The notes below the pieces were generated by a model. The model saw only the letters and a program-made list of their open reading frames with translations. It made no database searches and was not told where the DNA came from. DNA of 64,000 nt. It comes from Holophagae bacterium. Its GTDB lineage: Bacteria > Acidobacteriota > Holophagae > Acanthopleuribacterales > Acanthopleuribacteraceae. Shown here one piece after another: positions 53,142 to 61,790 of this stretch. The translations under genes were made by a program, and so were the position numbers. Location of the stretch: positions 112,481 through 176,480 of the forward strand of contig JAUIFE010000018.1 of the NCBI GenBank assembly GCA_030429565.1, read 5' to 3'. The number at the start of each line of letters is the position of its first letter. The first letter of the stretch is position 1.

Positions 53142-54930
53142 CGTCCCCGCGCCGGGACCCATCGTCGGTATTGACCTGGGCACCACCAACTCGGAAATCG
53201 CCGTTTATCGCGACGGCCGCGTCGATTTACTCGGCGAACCCCAATTGATTCCATCGGTGGTCGGCCTCGACGAGCAAGGTCAGCTTATTGTCGGCGAAGC
53301 CGCCAAAAACCAGGCCGCCCTGTTCCCCGAACGCACCGTGCGCTCGGTCAAACGTTTGATGGGCGGCGGCCAAACCATCCAGCTCGGCAGCGAGAAGTTT
53401 AAGCCCGAAGAGATTTCAGCCTGTATTTTGCGCGCCCTGAAACAACGGGCCGAACAGGCTTTGGAAACCCCCTTGCGCCGCGCCGTGATTACCGTGCCCG
53501 CCTATTTCAGCGACGCCCAACGGCAAGCCACTTTCGCCGCCGCCGAATTGGCCGACTGGGACGTGGTACGCATGATCCACGAGCCAACCGCTGCAGCTTT
53601 GGCCTACGAGGTCGGCCAAGAAGGACGGCGTCATTTGCTCGTCTACGATTTGGGCGGCGGCACTTTTGATGTGTCCGTCGTCGCCGTGGAACAGGACGTT
53701 TTGGAAGTGATCGCAAGCACCGGCGACCGTCGTCTCGGCGGCGATGATTTCGACACCTGCTTGGTGCGGCATTTCTTTGCGCTCTTGCAACAGCAGCACG
53801 ACTTGCCCGCCGAGGCGCTGCAAGGCCGTCTGGCCGCCTCACTCCAAAAATCGGCCGAACGCACCAAAATCCATCTCAGCGATTTCCCCTACGCCTTGGT
53901 CGAGGAAGCTTACGTTGGCGAAACCGCCGCCGGCGAACCCATCCACCTGCGTTGTGAGGTGATGCGCGAACAATACGAAGCGCTGATTGCGCCGCTCATC
54001 GACCGCACCATGGAGGCCGTGCAAAAGGCATTGCTTGAATCAGAATTGACCGTGCTCGACATTGAGGAGGTGGTGCTGGTAGGCGGTAGCACGCGCACGC
54101 CCTTGATCCAGCAGCGCTTGGAAACCTTGTTTGGGTTGGTCCCCCGCGCCGGCATTCACCCCGAATTTTGCGTCGCCACCGGGGCCGCCGTGCAAGCCGC
54201 CGTCATCGACGGTGTCGCCGTCGACGCCGTGCTTTTGGATGTAACCCCCTACACCTTCGGCACCAATGCCATTGACGCCCGCCACGACGGTGAAGAAAGC
54301 TACAACCCCCATTTCTTCGCACCGATCATCCGCAAAAACACGCCGATTCCGGTAACCCGTTCGGAAGTGTTCTGCACCGTCAACGAAAATCAAAAAGAAG
54401 TCGAAATCAAGATTTACCAAGGCGAAAGCGACGATGTACGCGATAACCTCCTGATCGGCGATTTCACCGTAACCGGGCTTTCACCCGCGCCCGCCGGCAA
54501 CTTAGTCACTGTCCAGTTGGCACTTACCAAAGACGGCGTGTTGGAAGTAACCGCCCAAGAAAAAGTGAGCGGCCTGCAGAAATCACTGGTGATTCGGCGT
54601 TCGTTCCAGCCAGGTGACGTGAAAACCGTATCCGCCGCCAAGGAACGAATTAACCGTTTGTTTGCCGAAGGCGAATCCCGCGACGATGACGACGAGGCCG
54701 ACGACAGCTTGGAAGCGAGCGCCGACGACAGCCGTGAAAACGAGACGGACGGCCCGCACCATTTGATTGAACGCGCTGAAGCCTTGCAGCCGTCGCTGGG
54801 TGAAAGCGACGCCACCGACATCGCCGCCGCCGTCGCCGCGCTTAAGGCCGCGATGGTAGAAAGCGACGTTGACGCCATCGCCCAAAAACAAAGCCACCTC
54901 GACGATTTACTGTTTTACTTGGAAATGTAA
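53131..54930 (+). CDS. DnaK-like Hsp70 chaperone (divergent paralogue)
   Basis: 599 aa from ATG 53131, with GGAGGAGG upstream, overlapping the GrpE-like stop by 11 bases. The ATPase domain (1-375) has IVGIDLGTTNSE, the phosphate-2 motif VYDLGGGTFDVSVV, and VLVGGSTRTP. The linker VDAVLLDVTPYTFG replaces the usual DVLLLDVTPLSLG. A beta-sandwich substrate domain and a shortened lid follow, ending in an acidic Asp/Glu-rich stretch. It is about 40 residues shorter than housekeeping DnaK and lacks the EEVD-like tail, and it sits apart from dnaJ/grpE heat-shock genes with dedicated cochaperone-like neighbours. It is probably a specialised rather than general Hsp70. Confidence 0.93.
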   Translation: MAPNVPAPGPIVGIDLGTTNSEIAVYRDGRVDLLGEPQLIPSVVGLDEQGQLIVGEAAKNQAALFPERTVRSVKRLMGGGQTIQLGSEKFKPEEISACILRALKQRAEQALETPLRRAVITVPAYFSDAQRQATFAAAELADWDVVRMIHEPTAAALAYEVGQEGRRHLLVYDLGGGTFDVSVVAVEQDVLEVIASTGDRRLGGDDFDTCLVRHFFALLQQQHDLPAEALQGRLAASLQKSAERTKIHLSDFPYALVEEAYVGETAAGEPIHLRCEVMREQYEALIAPLIDRTMEAVQKALLESELTVLDIEEVVLVGGSTRTPLIQQRLETLFGLVPRAGIHPEFCVATGAAVQAAVIDGVAVDAVLLDVTPYTFGTNAIDARHDGEESYNPHFFAPIIRKNTPIPVTRSEVFCTVNENQKEVEIKIYQGESDDVRDNLLIGDFTVTGLSPAPAGNLVTVQLALTKDGVLEVTAQEKVSGLQKSLVIRRSFQPGDVKTVSAAKERINRLFAEGESRDDDDEADDSLEASADDSRENETDGPHHLIERAEALQPSLGESDATDIAAAVAALKAAMVESDVDAIAQKQSHLDDLLFYLEM

Positions 54931-54955
54931 GCCGATCCACACCCAAGAGGCCGAT

Positions 54956-55315
54956 ATGAACCCCACCAGCGACGTCATGCCCGAAACCTGTCCCGCCTGC
55001 CACGGCCGCCTCGACGAAAGCGCCTGCTGCGAACGTTGCGGCGCGGATACCGACTATCTGCGCCGACTCTATGACGAAATGGAACGCCTGCACATCGCGG
55101 CCGTGCAGGCCCTTGCCGACGGCCGCTATGACGAAGCCGAAAGCTTACTGAGCCAAGCACGCACTTATGCGGTCACGCCCATCAACGACGCGCTTACCGC
55201 GTGGCTCCCAGTTTTGGAAGCGGAACAGACCGTCGAAGCAGATCCCGAGAAACCGTCGCGCCTGGAGTCGGTCAAACAATTCTTCCGCGGCATTGGCAAA
55301 AAAACCGGTTTTTGA
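54956..55315 (+). CDS. Zinc-ribbon protein, last gene of the Hsp70-type operon
   Basis: 119 aa from ATG 54956 (AAGAGG upstream), 25 bases after the DnaK-like stop. The N-terminus has a zinc ribbon, CPACHGRLDESACCERC, followed by a helical segment that resembles a TPR half (AALADGRYDEAESLLSQA-like). The C-terminal half has no motif. A CxxC...CxxC module next to Hsp70 recalls the zinc region of DnaJ or of transcriptional zinc-ribbon adaptors. The function is unknown; it completes the five-gene operon. Confidence 0.75.
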   Translation: MNPTSDVMPETCPACHGRLDESACCERCGADTDYLRRLYDEMERLHIAAVQALADGRYDEAESLLSQARTYAVTPINDALTAWLPVLEAEQTVEADPEKPSRLESVKQFFRGIGKKTGF

Positions 55316-55327
55316 GGCACAGGCAGG

Positions 55328-56461
55328 CTACAACTGTTCGCGTTGGTGGATTGAGCCTTGTTTTTCGCGCAGCGGGCGGCCGTTGCGTTGGTAGCGGATC
55401 TGCTGGATTTCGGCGACGGTTGAAAGCGCCACCTCGGCCGGTGTCTCCCCGCCAAGATCGAGCCCGGTTGGTGCGTGGATGCGCGCTAATTGCTCCGGCG
55501 TCAGTGTTTGGCCCGCTTCGGTCAAGGCCGCCGCTAAACGCTCAAAGCGCGCACGCGGTCCCAGCACCCCGATATAGGGAATGTCACTCGCCACAAGCGC
55601 CGCCAACCATTGGTTGTCACGTTCGAAATGGTGGTTTTTGACGACCGCCGCCAGAAAGCGCTGTTGCGCCGGCGGTCGGGCCGCGAAATCGGCGGCTGGT
55701 TCACAACGCAGTTCGGTTTTTGCGGGAAAACGGACCGGATCTAAAAACGCTTCGCGGTGGTCGACGACCACCACCCGCCACCCGAGCGCGTCGAACAAAG
55801 TGACCAGGGGCGGCACATCCGAGCCGGCGCCAATCAGGAGCACCGCCGGCGCCGTGAAAAGGGGCCGCGCCAGCCAGGAGGCTTGGTCATCGGCAAAGAT
55901 GCGGGCGCGCCGGCGCTGAGGATCCGCGCACCAATCGGCGAACAACGCCTGCACCTCGGCCACGCAGGTCGCGCTCGGCTGCAGCGCATCGGCAACCGCG
56001 CAGCCGTGTAAACCGGCGGCATTAAGCAACCAGTGGGCGGGCGCCGCGTCGGCGTCGACACGCTGCAGCAACACGCCATCGCCGTCACCGTTGCCGACCG
56101 CCGTCATCCAAGACAGCAACGCCTGCTGATGTGCCTCGGCCAAGGGTTCAATCAGAATCTCTATGCGACCGCCACAGCCGGTCCCCATGCCCCAAACCAA
56201 CTCATCCTCATTGCTTGCGTCGTAGACAACCCGGCGCGAGCGGCCGTCGCCAAAACAGCGCAGCGCATTCTCGCGCACGTCGTTTTCCAAACAACCCGCG
56301 CTGATTGTGCCGTACACCGGTGCATCGCGACGCACGGCGATTTGGGTGCCCAAGCCGCGATACGAAGGCCCGTCGATGGCCACAATCGTCGCCGTTGCCA
56401 GCGGTTGCGGCAAACGTCGGTTGTCGCACAAAGCATCGTAAAGGGCTTGATTTTCTATCAT
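55328..56461 (-). CDS. XdhC/CoxI-family protein
   Basis: 377 aa from ATG 56461 (GGGAG upstream). Both XdhC parts are present: the N-terminal XdhC/CoxI domain (GPSYRGLGTQIAV, SAGCLENDVRENA, MGTGCGG) and the C-terminal Rossmann domain (VLLIGAGSDVPPLVTLFDALGWRVVVVD, in parts, then VVKNHHFERDNQWLAAL and YIGVLGPRAR). Such proteins insert the sulfurated molybdenum cofactor into xanthine dehydrogenase or CO dehydrogenase-type enzymes. No molybdoenzyme gene is in the window, so its client is elsewhere. It converges with the Hsp70 operon with only 12 bases between stops. Confidence 0.92.
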   Translation of the reverse strand: MIENQALYDALCDNRRLPQPLATATIVAIDGPSYRGLGTQIAVRRDAPVYGTISAGCLENDVRENALRCFGDGRSRRVVYDASNEDELVWGMGTGCGGRIEILIEPLAEAHQQALLSWMTAVGNGDGDGVLLQRVDADAAPAHWLLNAAGLHGCAVADALQPSATCVAEVQALFADWCADPQRRRARIFADDQASWLARPLFTAPAVLLIGAGSDVPPLVTLFDALGWRVVVVDHREAFLDPVRFPAKTELRCEPAADFAARPPAQQRFLAAVVKNHHFERDNQWLAALVASDIPYIGVLGPRARFERLAAALTEAGQTLTPEQLARIHAPTGLDLGGETPAEVALSTVAEIQQIRYQRNGRPLREKQGSIHQREQL

Positions 56462-56804
56462 GGCAGGGGCTCCCGTCGGCATTCGGTTGAATTGTGGATC
56501 ACGCACGGCGCTTACTTTAGCCCGATTTCCGGTTGCCACGCTGCTTTTCTCGCCGATTCACCCCGCACCAGACGACACGACCGAAAAGTTGGTGTGGAAA
56601 AGCAACCGGCTAACCATCCGAGAGACGAGCCTTAAGCGTGCGCACTGCTTGTTGTCCCTCGCTTCTTGCGCTAAAGTTTCGTGGGGTAAGGTGCGCGTTT
56701 TGCGATCCTTAGCGCCACCGACGGCCGACCACCGGAAAAAAGTCACCCAACCCACAAGCGGGATTCCACCCGTAACCAAACTTTCGCATGGGGGGCGCGG
56801 TTTT
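56462..56804. other. Intergenic region between divergent xdhC and TetR genes
   Basis: 343 bases holding both promoters. No clear consensus pair was seen, nor a copy of the operator found near 9853 and 10642. Confidence 0.4.
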
Positions 56805-57518
56805 ATGACTGCGACAGATGCCAAACTCAAAAAAGCGGAACGCACGCGGCAACGCATTCTCGACGCGGCGCTGCCGCTCATGCTTGACGGCGGTTACGAA
56901 AAAATGACGATGCGGGCCATCGCCAAAGAAGCCGGACTTTCACCCGGCGCCGCCTATTACTACTTTGAAACCAAAGAACATATCATCAACGCCTTTTACG
57001 AGCGCACCATCATCGAACACGAGCAGGCCTGCCGTAAGATCCTCGATGAGGAACGCAATTTCGCCAAACGCCTGCGCCGCTGTGTGACCGCTCAGATTGA
57101 AATCAGCCGCCCGTACCACGAGATTTCAGCCGACTTGTTTCGCGTCGCCGCCGATCCCAACCACCCGCTTTCGCCATTTAACGAAGCCTCGCGTACCGTG
57201 CGCGAACGCAGCATGGCCATCTTCGCCGAAATCTATCGCGGCAGCCGTTCGCGCGTGCCCAAACCGCTGGACGCTTATCTTCCCGGCCTTTTGTGGCTCT
57301 ACCACATGGGCATCGTGTTGTTTTGGGTTCACGACAAAACCGAGAATCAAAGCAAAACCGACCGCTTCATTGAACGTACCGTCCCGTTGGTGATCAACCT
57401 CATTCGGTTGGCCAAGGTCCCTGGCTTTAGCCGCGCTCTGAAAGCCACGTTGCAGTTGCTCGACGATTTTACCTGGCTAAAGCTAGCCACCCCCAAAGCC
57501 TCAACCGACAAAAAATAG
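56805..57518 (+). CDS. TetR/AcrR-family transcriptional regulator
   Basis: 237 aa from ATG 56805 (GGGGGG upstream). The N-terminal HTH is clear (TRQRILDAALPLMLDGGYEKMTMRAIAKEAGLSPGAAYYYFETKEHI, in parts, residues 13-60). The C-terminal ligand domain is all-alpha with hydrophobic helices (LLWLYHMGIVLFWVH). It is unlike the AcuR-like TetR at 9871-10449. Its stop region overlaps the convergent MAPEG gene by 18 bases. The targets are not evident; the divergent xdhC gene is one candidate. Confidence 0.92.
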   Translation: MTATDAKLKKAERTRQRILDAALPLMLDGGYEKMTMRAIAKEAGLSPGAAYYYFETKEHIINAFYERTIIEHEQACRKILDEERNFAKRLRRCVTAQIEISRPYHEISADLFRVAADPNHPLSPFNEASRTVRERSMAIFAEIYRGSRSRVPKPLDAYLPGLLWLYHMGIVLFWVHDKTENQSKTDRFIERTVPLVINLIRLAKVPGFSRALKATLQLLDDFTWLKLATPKASTDKK

Positions 57519-57872
57519 TGCGATCATGCACCCAAAACCGACAAACCAAGCCACCGATCGCAGCGGTGCTTTGTTGGCGATATAGAGTGCACCGTAAAGC
57601 AAACGGAACACCACAAAGGTGATTGCCAATTTGTCGACAACGCCCTGCGGCGCCCCCGCCGTCTGAGCAATAATGACGCCCGCCGCAAAAGGTGGAAACG
57701 CTTCCATGCCGTTTTGGTGCGCCCAGTGAGCGCGTCGACGCCACCCTTCGAGCTTATTTTGGAAGTCGCGCACTTTGTAGTTGTTGAAACCAGGCGCGCC
57801 TATTTTGGCGGCGGCTGTGAAACCATAGGGAATCATGGCGGCGATGAACACACAGTAAAAAGCGATTGTCAT
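57501..57872 (-). CDS. MAPEG-family membrane protein
   Basis: 123 aa with four membrane helices and the MAPEG pattern: AHWAHQNGMEAFPPFAAGV, then FVVFRLLYGALYI. The family includes glutathione transferases and eicosanoid-pathway enzymes in eukaryotes; bacterial members are mostly uncharacterised. It is the third gene of an operon after pgi and the methyltransferase (23-base gaps), and it overlaps the TetR gene in the opposite direction. Confidence 0.88.
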   Translation of the reverse strand: MTIAFYCVFIAAMIPYGFTAAAKIGAPGFNNYKVRDFQNKLEGWRRRAHWAHQNGMEAFPPFAAGVIIAQTAGAPQGVVDKLAITFVVFRLLYGALYIANKAPLRSVAWFVGFGCMIALFFVG

Positions 57873-57895
57873 AGGTACCTCGTGGACGCCAACAC

Positions 57896-58666
57896 CTAAC
57901 CCGGCTTGACCGCCCGGGTGGCGATATAGTTCGGCATAAATTGGGTCAGCGCTTCCTCGGGTGCAGCGTCCTCGAAGAAGCCGACAAGCTGGAGACCGGC
58001 ACGCAACTGGCCGCCGATGAGACTGTCGAGGCTGTGTCCAAAAACAAGCGCCTCGCGTTCATCGAGGAACTTTTGCAGTTCCGCCGGCGTGAGGTCGGTA
58101 GGGTCGGCGTAGGGAATCCGGTGGCGCACGGCCAACTCACCGCGCTGCGACTTTTCGTAATCAAACAAAAACAGCGCCGGATTGGTCACCCCCGTCATGA
58201 GCACGCCGCCAGGGCGCAGCACGCGCGCGCACTCCTGCCAAATCGGCGTCACATCCGGTGCGAAAACCACCGAACAGGGATTAAACACCAGATCGAACGA
58301 GGCGTCGTCAAACACGCTGAGATCGGCCATGTTGCCTTGAACCGTCACGATGTCGAGCCCTTCGCGGTCGGCCACTTCGCGATCACGGCCAAGCTGGGCC
58401 GGTGAATTATCGAAGATCGTGACCGTGGCGCCGGCGGCCGCAAACAACGGCCCTTGCTGACCCCCGCCACACGCCAAGCCGAGCAGGTCGCAACCGTTAA
58501 GGTCGGGAAACCAATCGGCGGGCACCGGTTTGGTCGGTGTCAAGAGAACCTCGAAGCGACCCTCGCGCGCGGCGGCGATCCGTTCGGGGCCGACCGGCAA
58601 GGTCCATTCATTGCCTTTGGCGACGTAGTTGTTCCAAGCATCGCGGTTGTACGTGGTGATATCCAT
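57896..58666 (-). CDS. Class I SAM-dependent methyltransferase
   Basis: 256 aa from ATG 58666 (GGAG upstream). Motif I is LLGLACGGGQQGPLF, followed by a motif II-type acidic loop (VTIFDNSPAQL), motif IV as FDLVFNPCSVVF and a post-motif ECARVLRPGGVLMTG. The N-terminus (YNRDAWNNYVAKGNEW) is typical of UbiE/methyltransf_11-type enzymes. The substrate is unknown. It lies 23 bases after pgi and 23 bases before the MAPEG gene in a three-gene operon. Confidence 0.9.
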   Translation of the reverse strand: MDITTYNRDAWNNYVAKGNEWTLPVGPERIAAAREGRFEVLLTPTKPVPADWFPDLNGCDLLGLACGGGQQGPLFAAAGATVTIFDNSPAQLGRDREVADREGLDIVTVQGNMADLSVFDDASFDLVFNPCSVVFAPDVTPIWQECARVLRPGGVLMTGVTNPALFLFDYEKSQRGELAVRHRIPYADPTDLTPAELQKFLDEREALVFGHSLDSLIGGQLRAGLQLVGFFEDAAPEEALTQFMPNYIATRAVKPG

Positions 58667-58689
58667 AAAAAAACTCCATCGGCGCCGCG

Positions 58690-60309
58690 TTAGTCGCGAT
58701 GCGCCAAGTACCAAGCGATTTGGGCGTTGGTCGAGCCGTCATGGCTGTCCGGCACGGGTTGCTGCTGTGCCAGCTCGGGTAAAATGCGTTTGGCCAGTTG
58801 TTTACCGAGTTCGACACCCCATTGATCAAAACTGAAGATGTCCCAAATGACGCCCTGCACAAAAATTTTGTGTTCGTAAAGCGCAATCAGGTTGCCAAGA
58901 ACCTCGGGCGTCAGCTTGGGGGCCATGATGGCGGTACAGGGGCGCGCGCCGTCGAAGGTTTTGAAGGGAACCAAATCTTCGCCCGTCCCCTCGGCACGCA
59001 CCTCGTTTTCCGTCTTCCCAAAGGCCAACGCTTCCTGTTGCGCAAAAAAGTTGGCCATCAACTTGTCGTGATGATCGCCAATCGGGTTGAGCGACTGGGC
59101 AAAGCCAATGAAATCACAGGGGATTAAGGCCGTCCCTTGGTGGATAAGCTGGTAAAAGGCGTGCTGGCCGTTGGTGCCGGGTTCACCCCAAATAATCGGA
59201 CCGGTGGCGTGCAGCGCCGGTTCACCGTCGCGGGTCACACTTTTGCCGTTGCTCTCCATGTCGCCTTGCTGGAAATAAGCCGGGAAGCGGTGCAGGTATT
59301 GGTCGTAAGGAAGAAGCGCGTGGCTGTCGCTGTCGAGAAAGTTGATGTACCAAACGCCGAGCATGCCCAAAATAACCGGCATATTGGCGTCGAGTGGCGC
59401 GGTTTTAAAGTGCTGGTCCATGGCGCGGTACCCGCGCAGCAAGGCGTCGAAATGGTCTTTGCCAAGGGCAATGACCAGCGATAATCCAATCGCCGAGGTC
59501 AGCGAATAACGACCGCCGACCCAATCCCAAAATTCAAACATATTGGCCGTGTCGATGCCGAAATCAGCCACCCCGGCGGCATTGGTCGAGACCGCCACGA
59601 AGTGCCGCGCCACCGCTGTTTCATCGCCGAGCTGGTCGATGAGCATTTGTCGCGCCGAGTGGGCGTTGGTCATCGTTTCTTGGGTGGTAAAGGTTTTGGA
59701 AGCAATGATAAACAGCGTTTCGGCCATGTCCAGGTCGCGCGTCGCTTCCACCAAGTGGGTACCGTCGACATTGGAAACGAAACGCACTGTCAGCGAGCGA
59801 TCGGCGTAGTGTTTCAGCGCTTCGTAAACCATAACCGGCCCCAAATCGGACCCGCCGATGCCGATGTTGACGATGTTTTTAATCGTTTTCCCGGTAAAAC
59901 CGCGCCAGGCGCCGGAACGCACCTGCTCGGCGAAGGCGTCCATGCGTTCGCGCACCGCGTAAACCTTGTCGACCACGTTCTCGCCGTCAACCGTGTAAAC
60001 ATCTTCCCGCGCCGCACGCAGCGCCACGTGCAGCACCGCGCGATCTTCGGTGCGGTTAATCTTCTCACCGGCAAACATAGCGGCAATTTCGTCACTGAGC
60101 CCACGCGCTTCGGCCAGCTTAAACAGCAAGGACATCGTTTCGGCCGTCACCAGGTTCTTTGAATAATCCATCCACAGTTGGCAGGCCGACAGCGACAAAC
60201 GCGTGGCACGCTCCGGCATCAATTGAAACAACTCACGGGGATGAATACCCGCCGTGGTGGCGGCATGATTTTCGAGTGCAGACCACGCGGGCAAATTTTC
60301 TAATGTCAT
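58690..60309 (-). CDS. pgi: Glucose-6-phosphate isomerase
   Basis: 539 aa from ATG 60309 with AAGGAG upstream. Substrate and active-site blocks are all visible: IGIGGSDLGPVMVYEAL, SKTFTTQETMTNA, GGRYSLTSAIGLS, the Glu region QGDMESNGKS, the catalytic His in GTNGQHAFYQLIHQGT, and the final Lys region (DQWGVELGKQLA). It interconverts glucose-6-phosphate and fructose-6-phosphate. It heads an operon with a methyltransferase and a MAPEG protein. Confidence 0.97.
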   Translation of the reverse strand: MTLENLPAWSALENHAATTAGIHPRELFQLMPERATRLSLSACQLWMDYSKNLVTAETMSLLFKLAEARGLSDEIAAMFAGEKINRTEDRAVLHVALRAAREDVYTVDGENVVDKVYAVRERMDAFAEQVRSGAWRGFTGKTIKNIVNIGIGGSDLGPVMVYEALKHYADRSLTVRFVSNVDGTHLVEATRDLDMAETLFIIASKTFTTQETMTNAHSARQMLIDQLGDETAVARHFVAVSTNAAGVADFGIDTANMFEFWDWVGGRYSLTSAIGLSLVIALGKDHFDALLRGYRAMDQHFKTAPLDANMPVILGMLGVWYINFLDSDSHALLPYDQYLHRFPAYFQQGDMESNGKSVTRDGEPALHATGPIIWGEPGTNGQHAFYQLIHQGTALIPCDFIGFAQSLNPIGDHHDKLMANFFAQQEALAFGKTENEVRAEGTGEDLVPFKTFDGARPCTAIMAPKLTPEVLGNLIALYEHKIFVQGVIWDIFSFDQWGVELGKQLAKRILPELAQQQPVPDSHDGSTNAQIAWYLAHRD

Positions 60310-60326
60310 GACAGACGACTCCTTGC

Positions 60327-60740
60327 TTGGGCGATGAACAGGATGAAAGTAATTGGAGGCATTCTACCTTAGGCCGCCCAACCACTTGGCAAAATTCTTT
60401 TCGTTCTCACACAAGCACGGCCCACGGCGGCATCGTGAAAAAAGTGAGTGTCCCCATTCAGAGGTCCTACTTCAGGTTCACCGTTCCCGCCGGCACCAAC
60501 AACGTCGCGGTTACGCTGAACTCCGGCACCGGTGATGCCGACCTTTACGTCCGTGAAGGCGCCAAACCAACCGGTTTCAGCTTCGATGGACGCAGTTGGA
60601 ACACCGGCAACGGTGAGCTCGTCAATCTCAACAACACCGCCGGCAAAACCTACAACATCATGCTTTACGCCTATGAAGCCTTCGAAGGCGTCAGCTTAAC
60701 GTCGCCGCGCCCTAGCGGTCGTCAAAACCATCGATTGTGA
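60327..60740 (+). pseudogene. Remnant encoding an isolated PPC domain (C-terminal piece of a secreted peptidase)
   Basis: Residues from GTG 60435 to the stop form one complete bacterial pre-peptidase C-terminal (PPC) domain: VKKVSVPIQRSYFRF, TVPAGTNNVAVTL, GTGDADLYVREGAKPTG, GKTYNIMLYAYEAFEGVSL. PPC domains lie at the C-terminus of exported proteases and are removed on maturation. Nothing precedes it: the upstream part of the frame is the non-coding sequence next to the divergent pgi start, with no signal peptide or catalytic domain. A strong terminator follows the stop. This fits a gene whose 5' part has been deleted. A short standalone PPC protein remains possible. Confidence 0.6.
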
Positions 60741-60768
60741 AAAGGGGAGCCTTCGGGCTCCCCTTTTT
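60741..60768 (+). terminator. Terminator after the PPC remnant
   Basis: Stem AAAGGGGAGCC/GGCTCCCCTTT with a TTCG tetraloop closed by C-G, followed by T residues. A strong intrinsic terminator on the plus strand, immediately after the stop. Confidence 0.95.
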
Positions 60769-61790
60769 TGATGGGACCGCTTCGACCAGAATACCGCCCA
60801 CCGAGGCCCCAATCGCTAACTGAAATTTTCGTTCGAAGCAAACCGAGCACACAACACCAACACCACAACAAAGCCACCATTTACAATACCTTACCTAAAG
60901 CAACCACAAGTCCCTGCGCGATGATTCTCCGCCAAGAGGAAAATGCAACAGAACTTGTAACATTCCTCATTGACACTTATTTGGTGCTTCGTTAAATTTG
61001 GTGACATATCAGCATTACATCGAATGACGCTGACCCCTTCATTGAACGGCCGATATCCAAGCAACCACTTCCTGTTGCTAGGATAGTTGGTGGTTGTGTG
61101 GTTGCACAAACCCACACACTCATTTTTTGTGCTTGTTCATTCATTCAGTAACACTATGTCGCGTGGACAAGCGACGTGTTTCCTGTTACTCAAGATTTGG
61201 ACGGCTTATCGCCGTTTTTTCGTTTCATGGGTATCTATTCCATCATCATACCCAATCACTCCGTCCTTCACACTCTACCCAACACAATCTGATTTCGAAA
61301 AACGCCGGCAAAATGGGCTCCTCCTACCAGCCGCATGGCGAAGCATTCCCTCACCCGTGCAAACATTGCCCGTACCTGCCCAAACCTCACCACTTCCGAG
61401 AACTGCAGGTTTCGTGTCGATGGCGCACCATGGGCTGTCATGTTTCGAACCTGTTTGTCGGGTAATCCCTTCTAACCGAAGCTGAGCGTTGCATGGCGAC
61501 GCACTCACGCAACCGGTTGGGCTGCAAAGCGCTGCGAAAACGGTACCGTATTTCATAAGGTCGCGCCGAACACAGCGTCGGTGCGTTGTTCCAACACCTT
61601 TCGCACCGACGCTTCACGCGACTGCGTTTACCCACATCGCCCGCTTTAAGTCTTAAGAGTAATTAGTTACTCGCAGTTTTTCAGAAAATATCAAGGTTTT
61701 TTTCACAGTAATAGGTATTGCTGTGTGGCAAATCGCCATTGCTTTACAAGCGCTAAAACCATCCATTTGATCTACCAAGAGGAGTAAAAA
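60769..61790. other. 1-kb intergenic region before the subtilase gene
   Basis: No gene is supported. A perfect dyad GAGTAA-N4-TTACTC (61667-61682) in AT-rich sequence, flanked by ACTGCG and CGCAGT, lies about 110 bases before the subtilase ATG and could be an operator. The rest contains open frames of poor composition. Confidence 0.45.
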
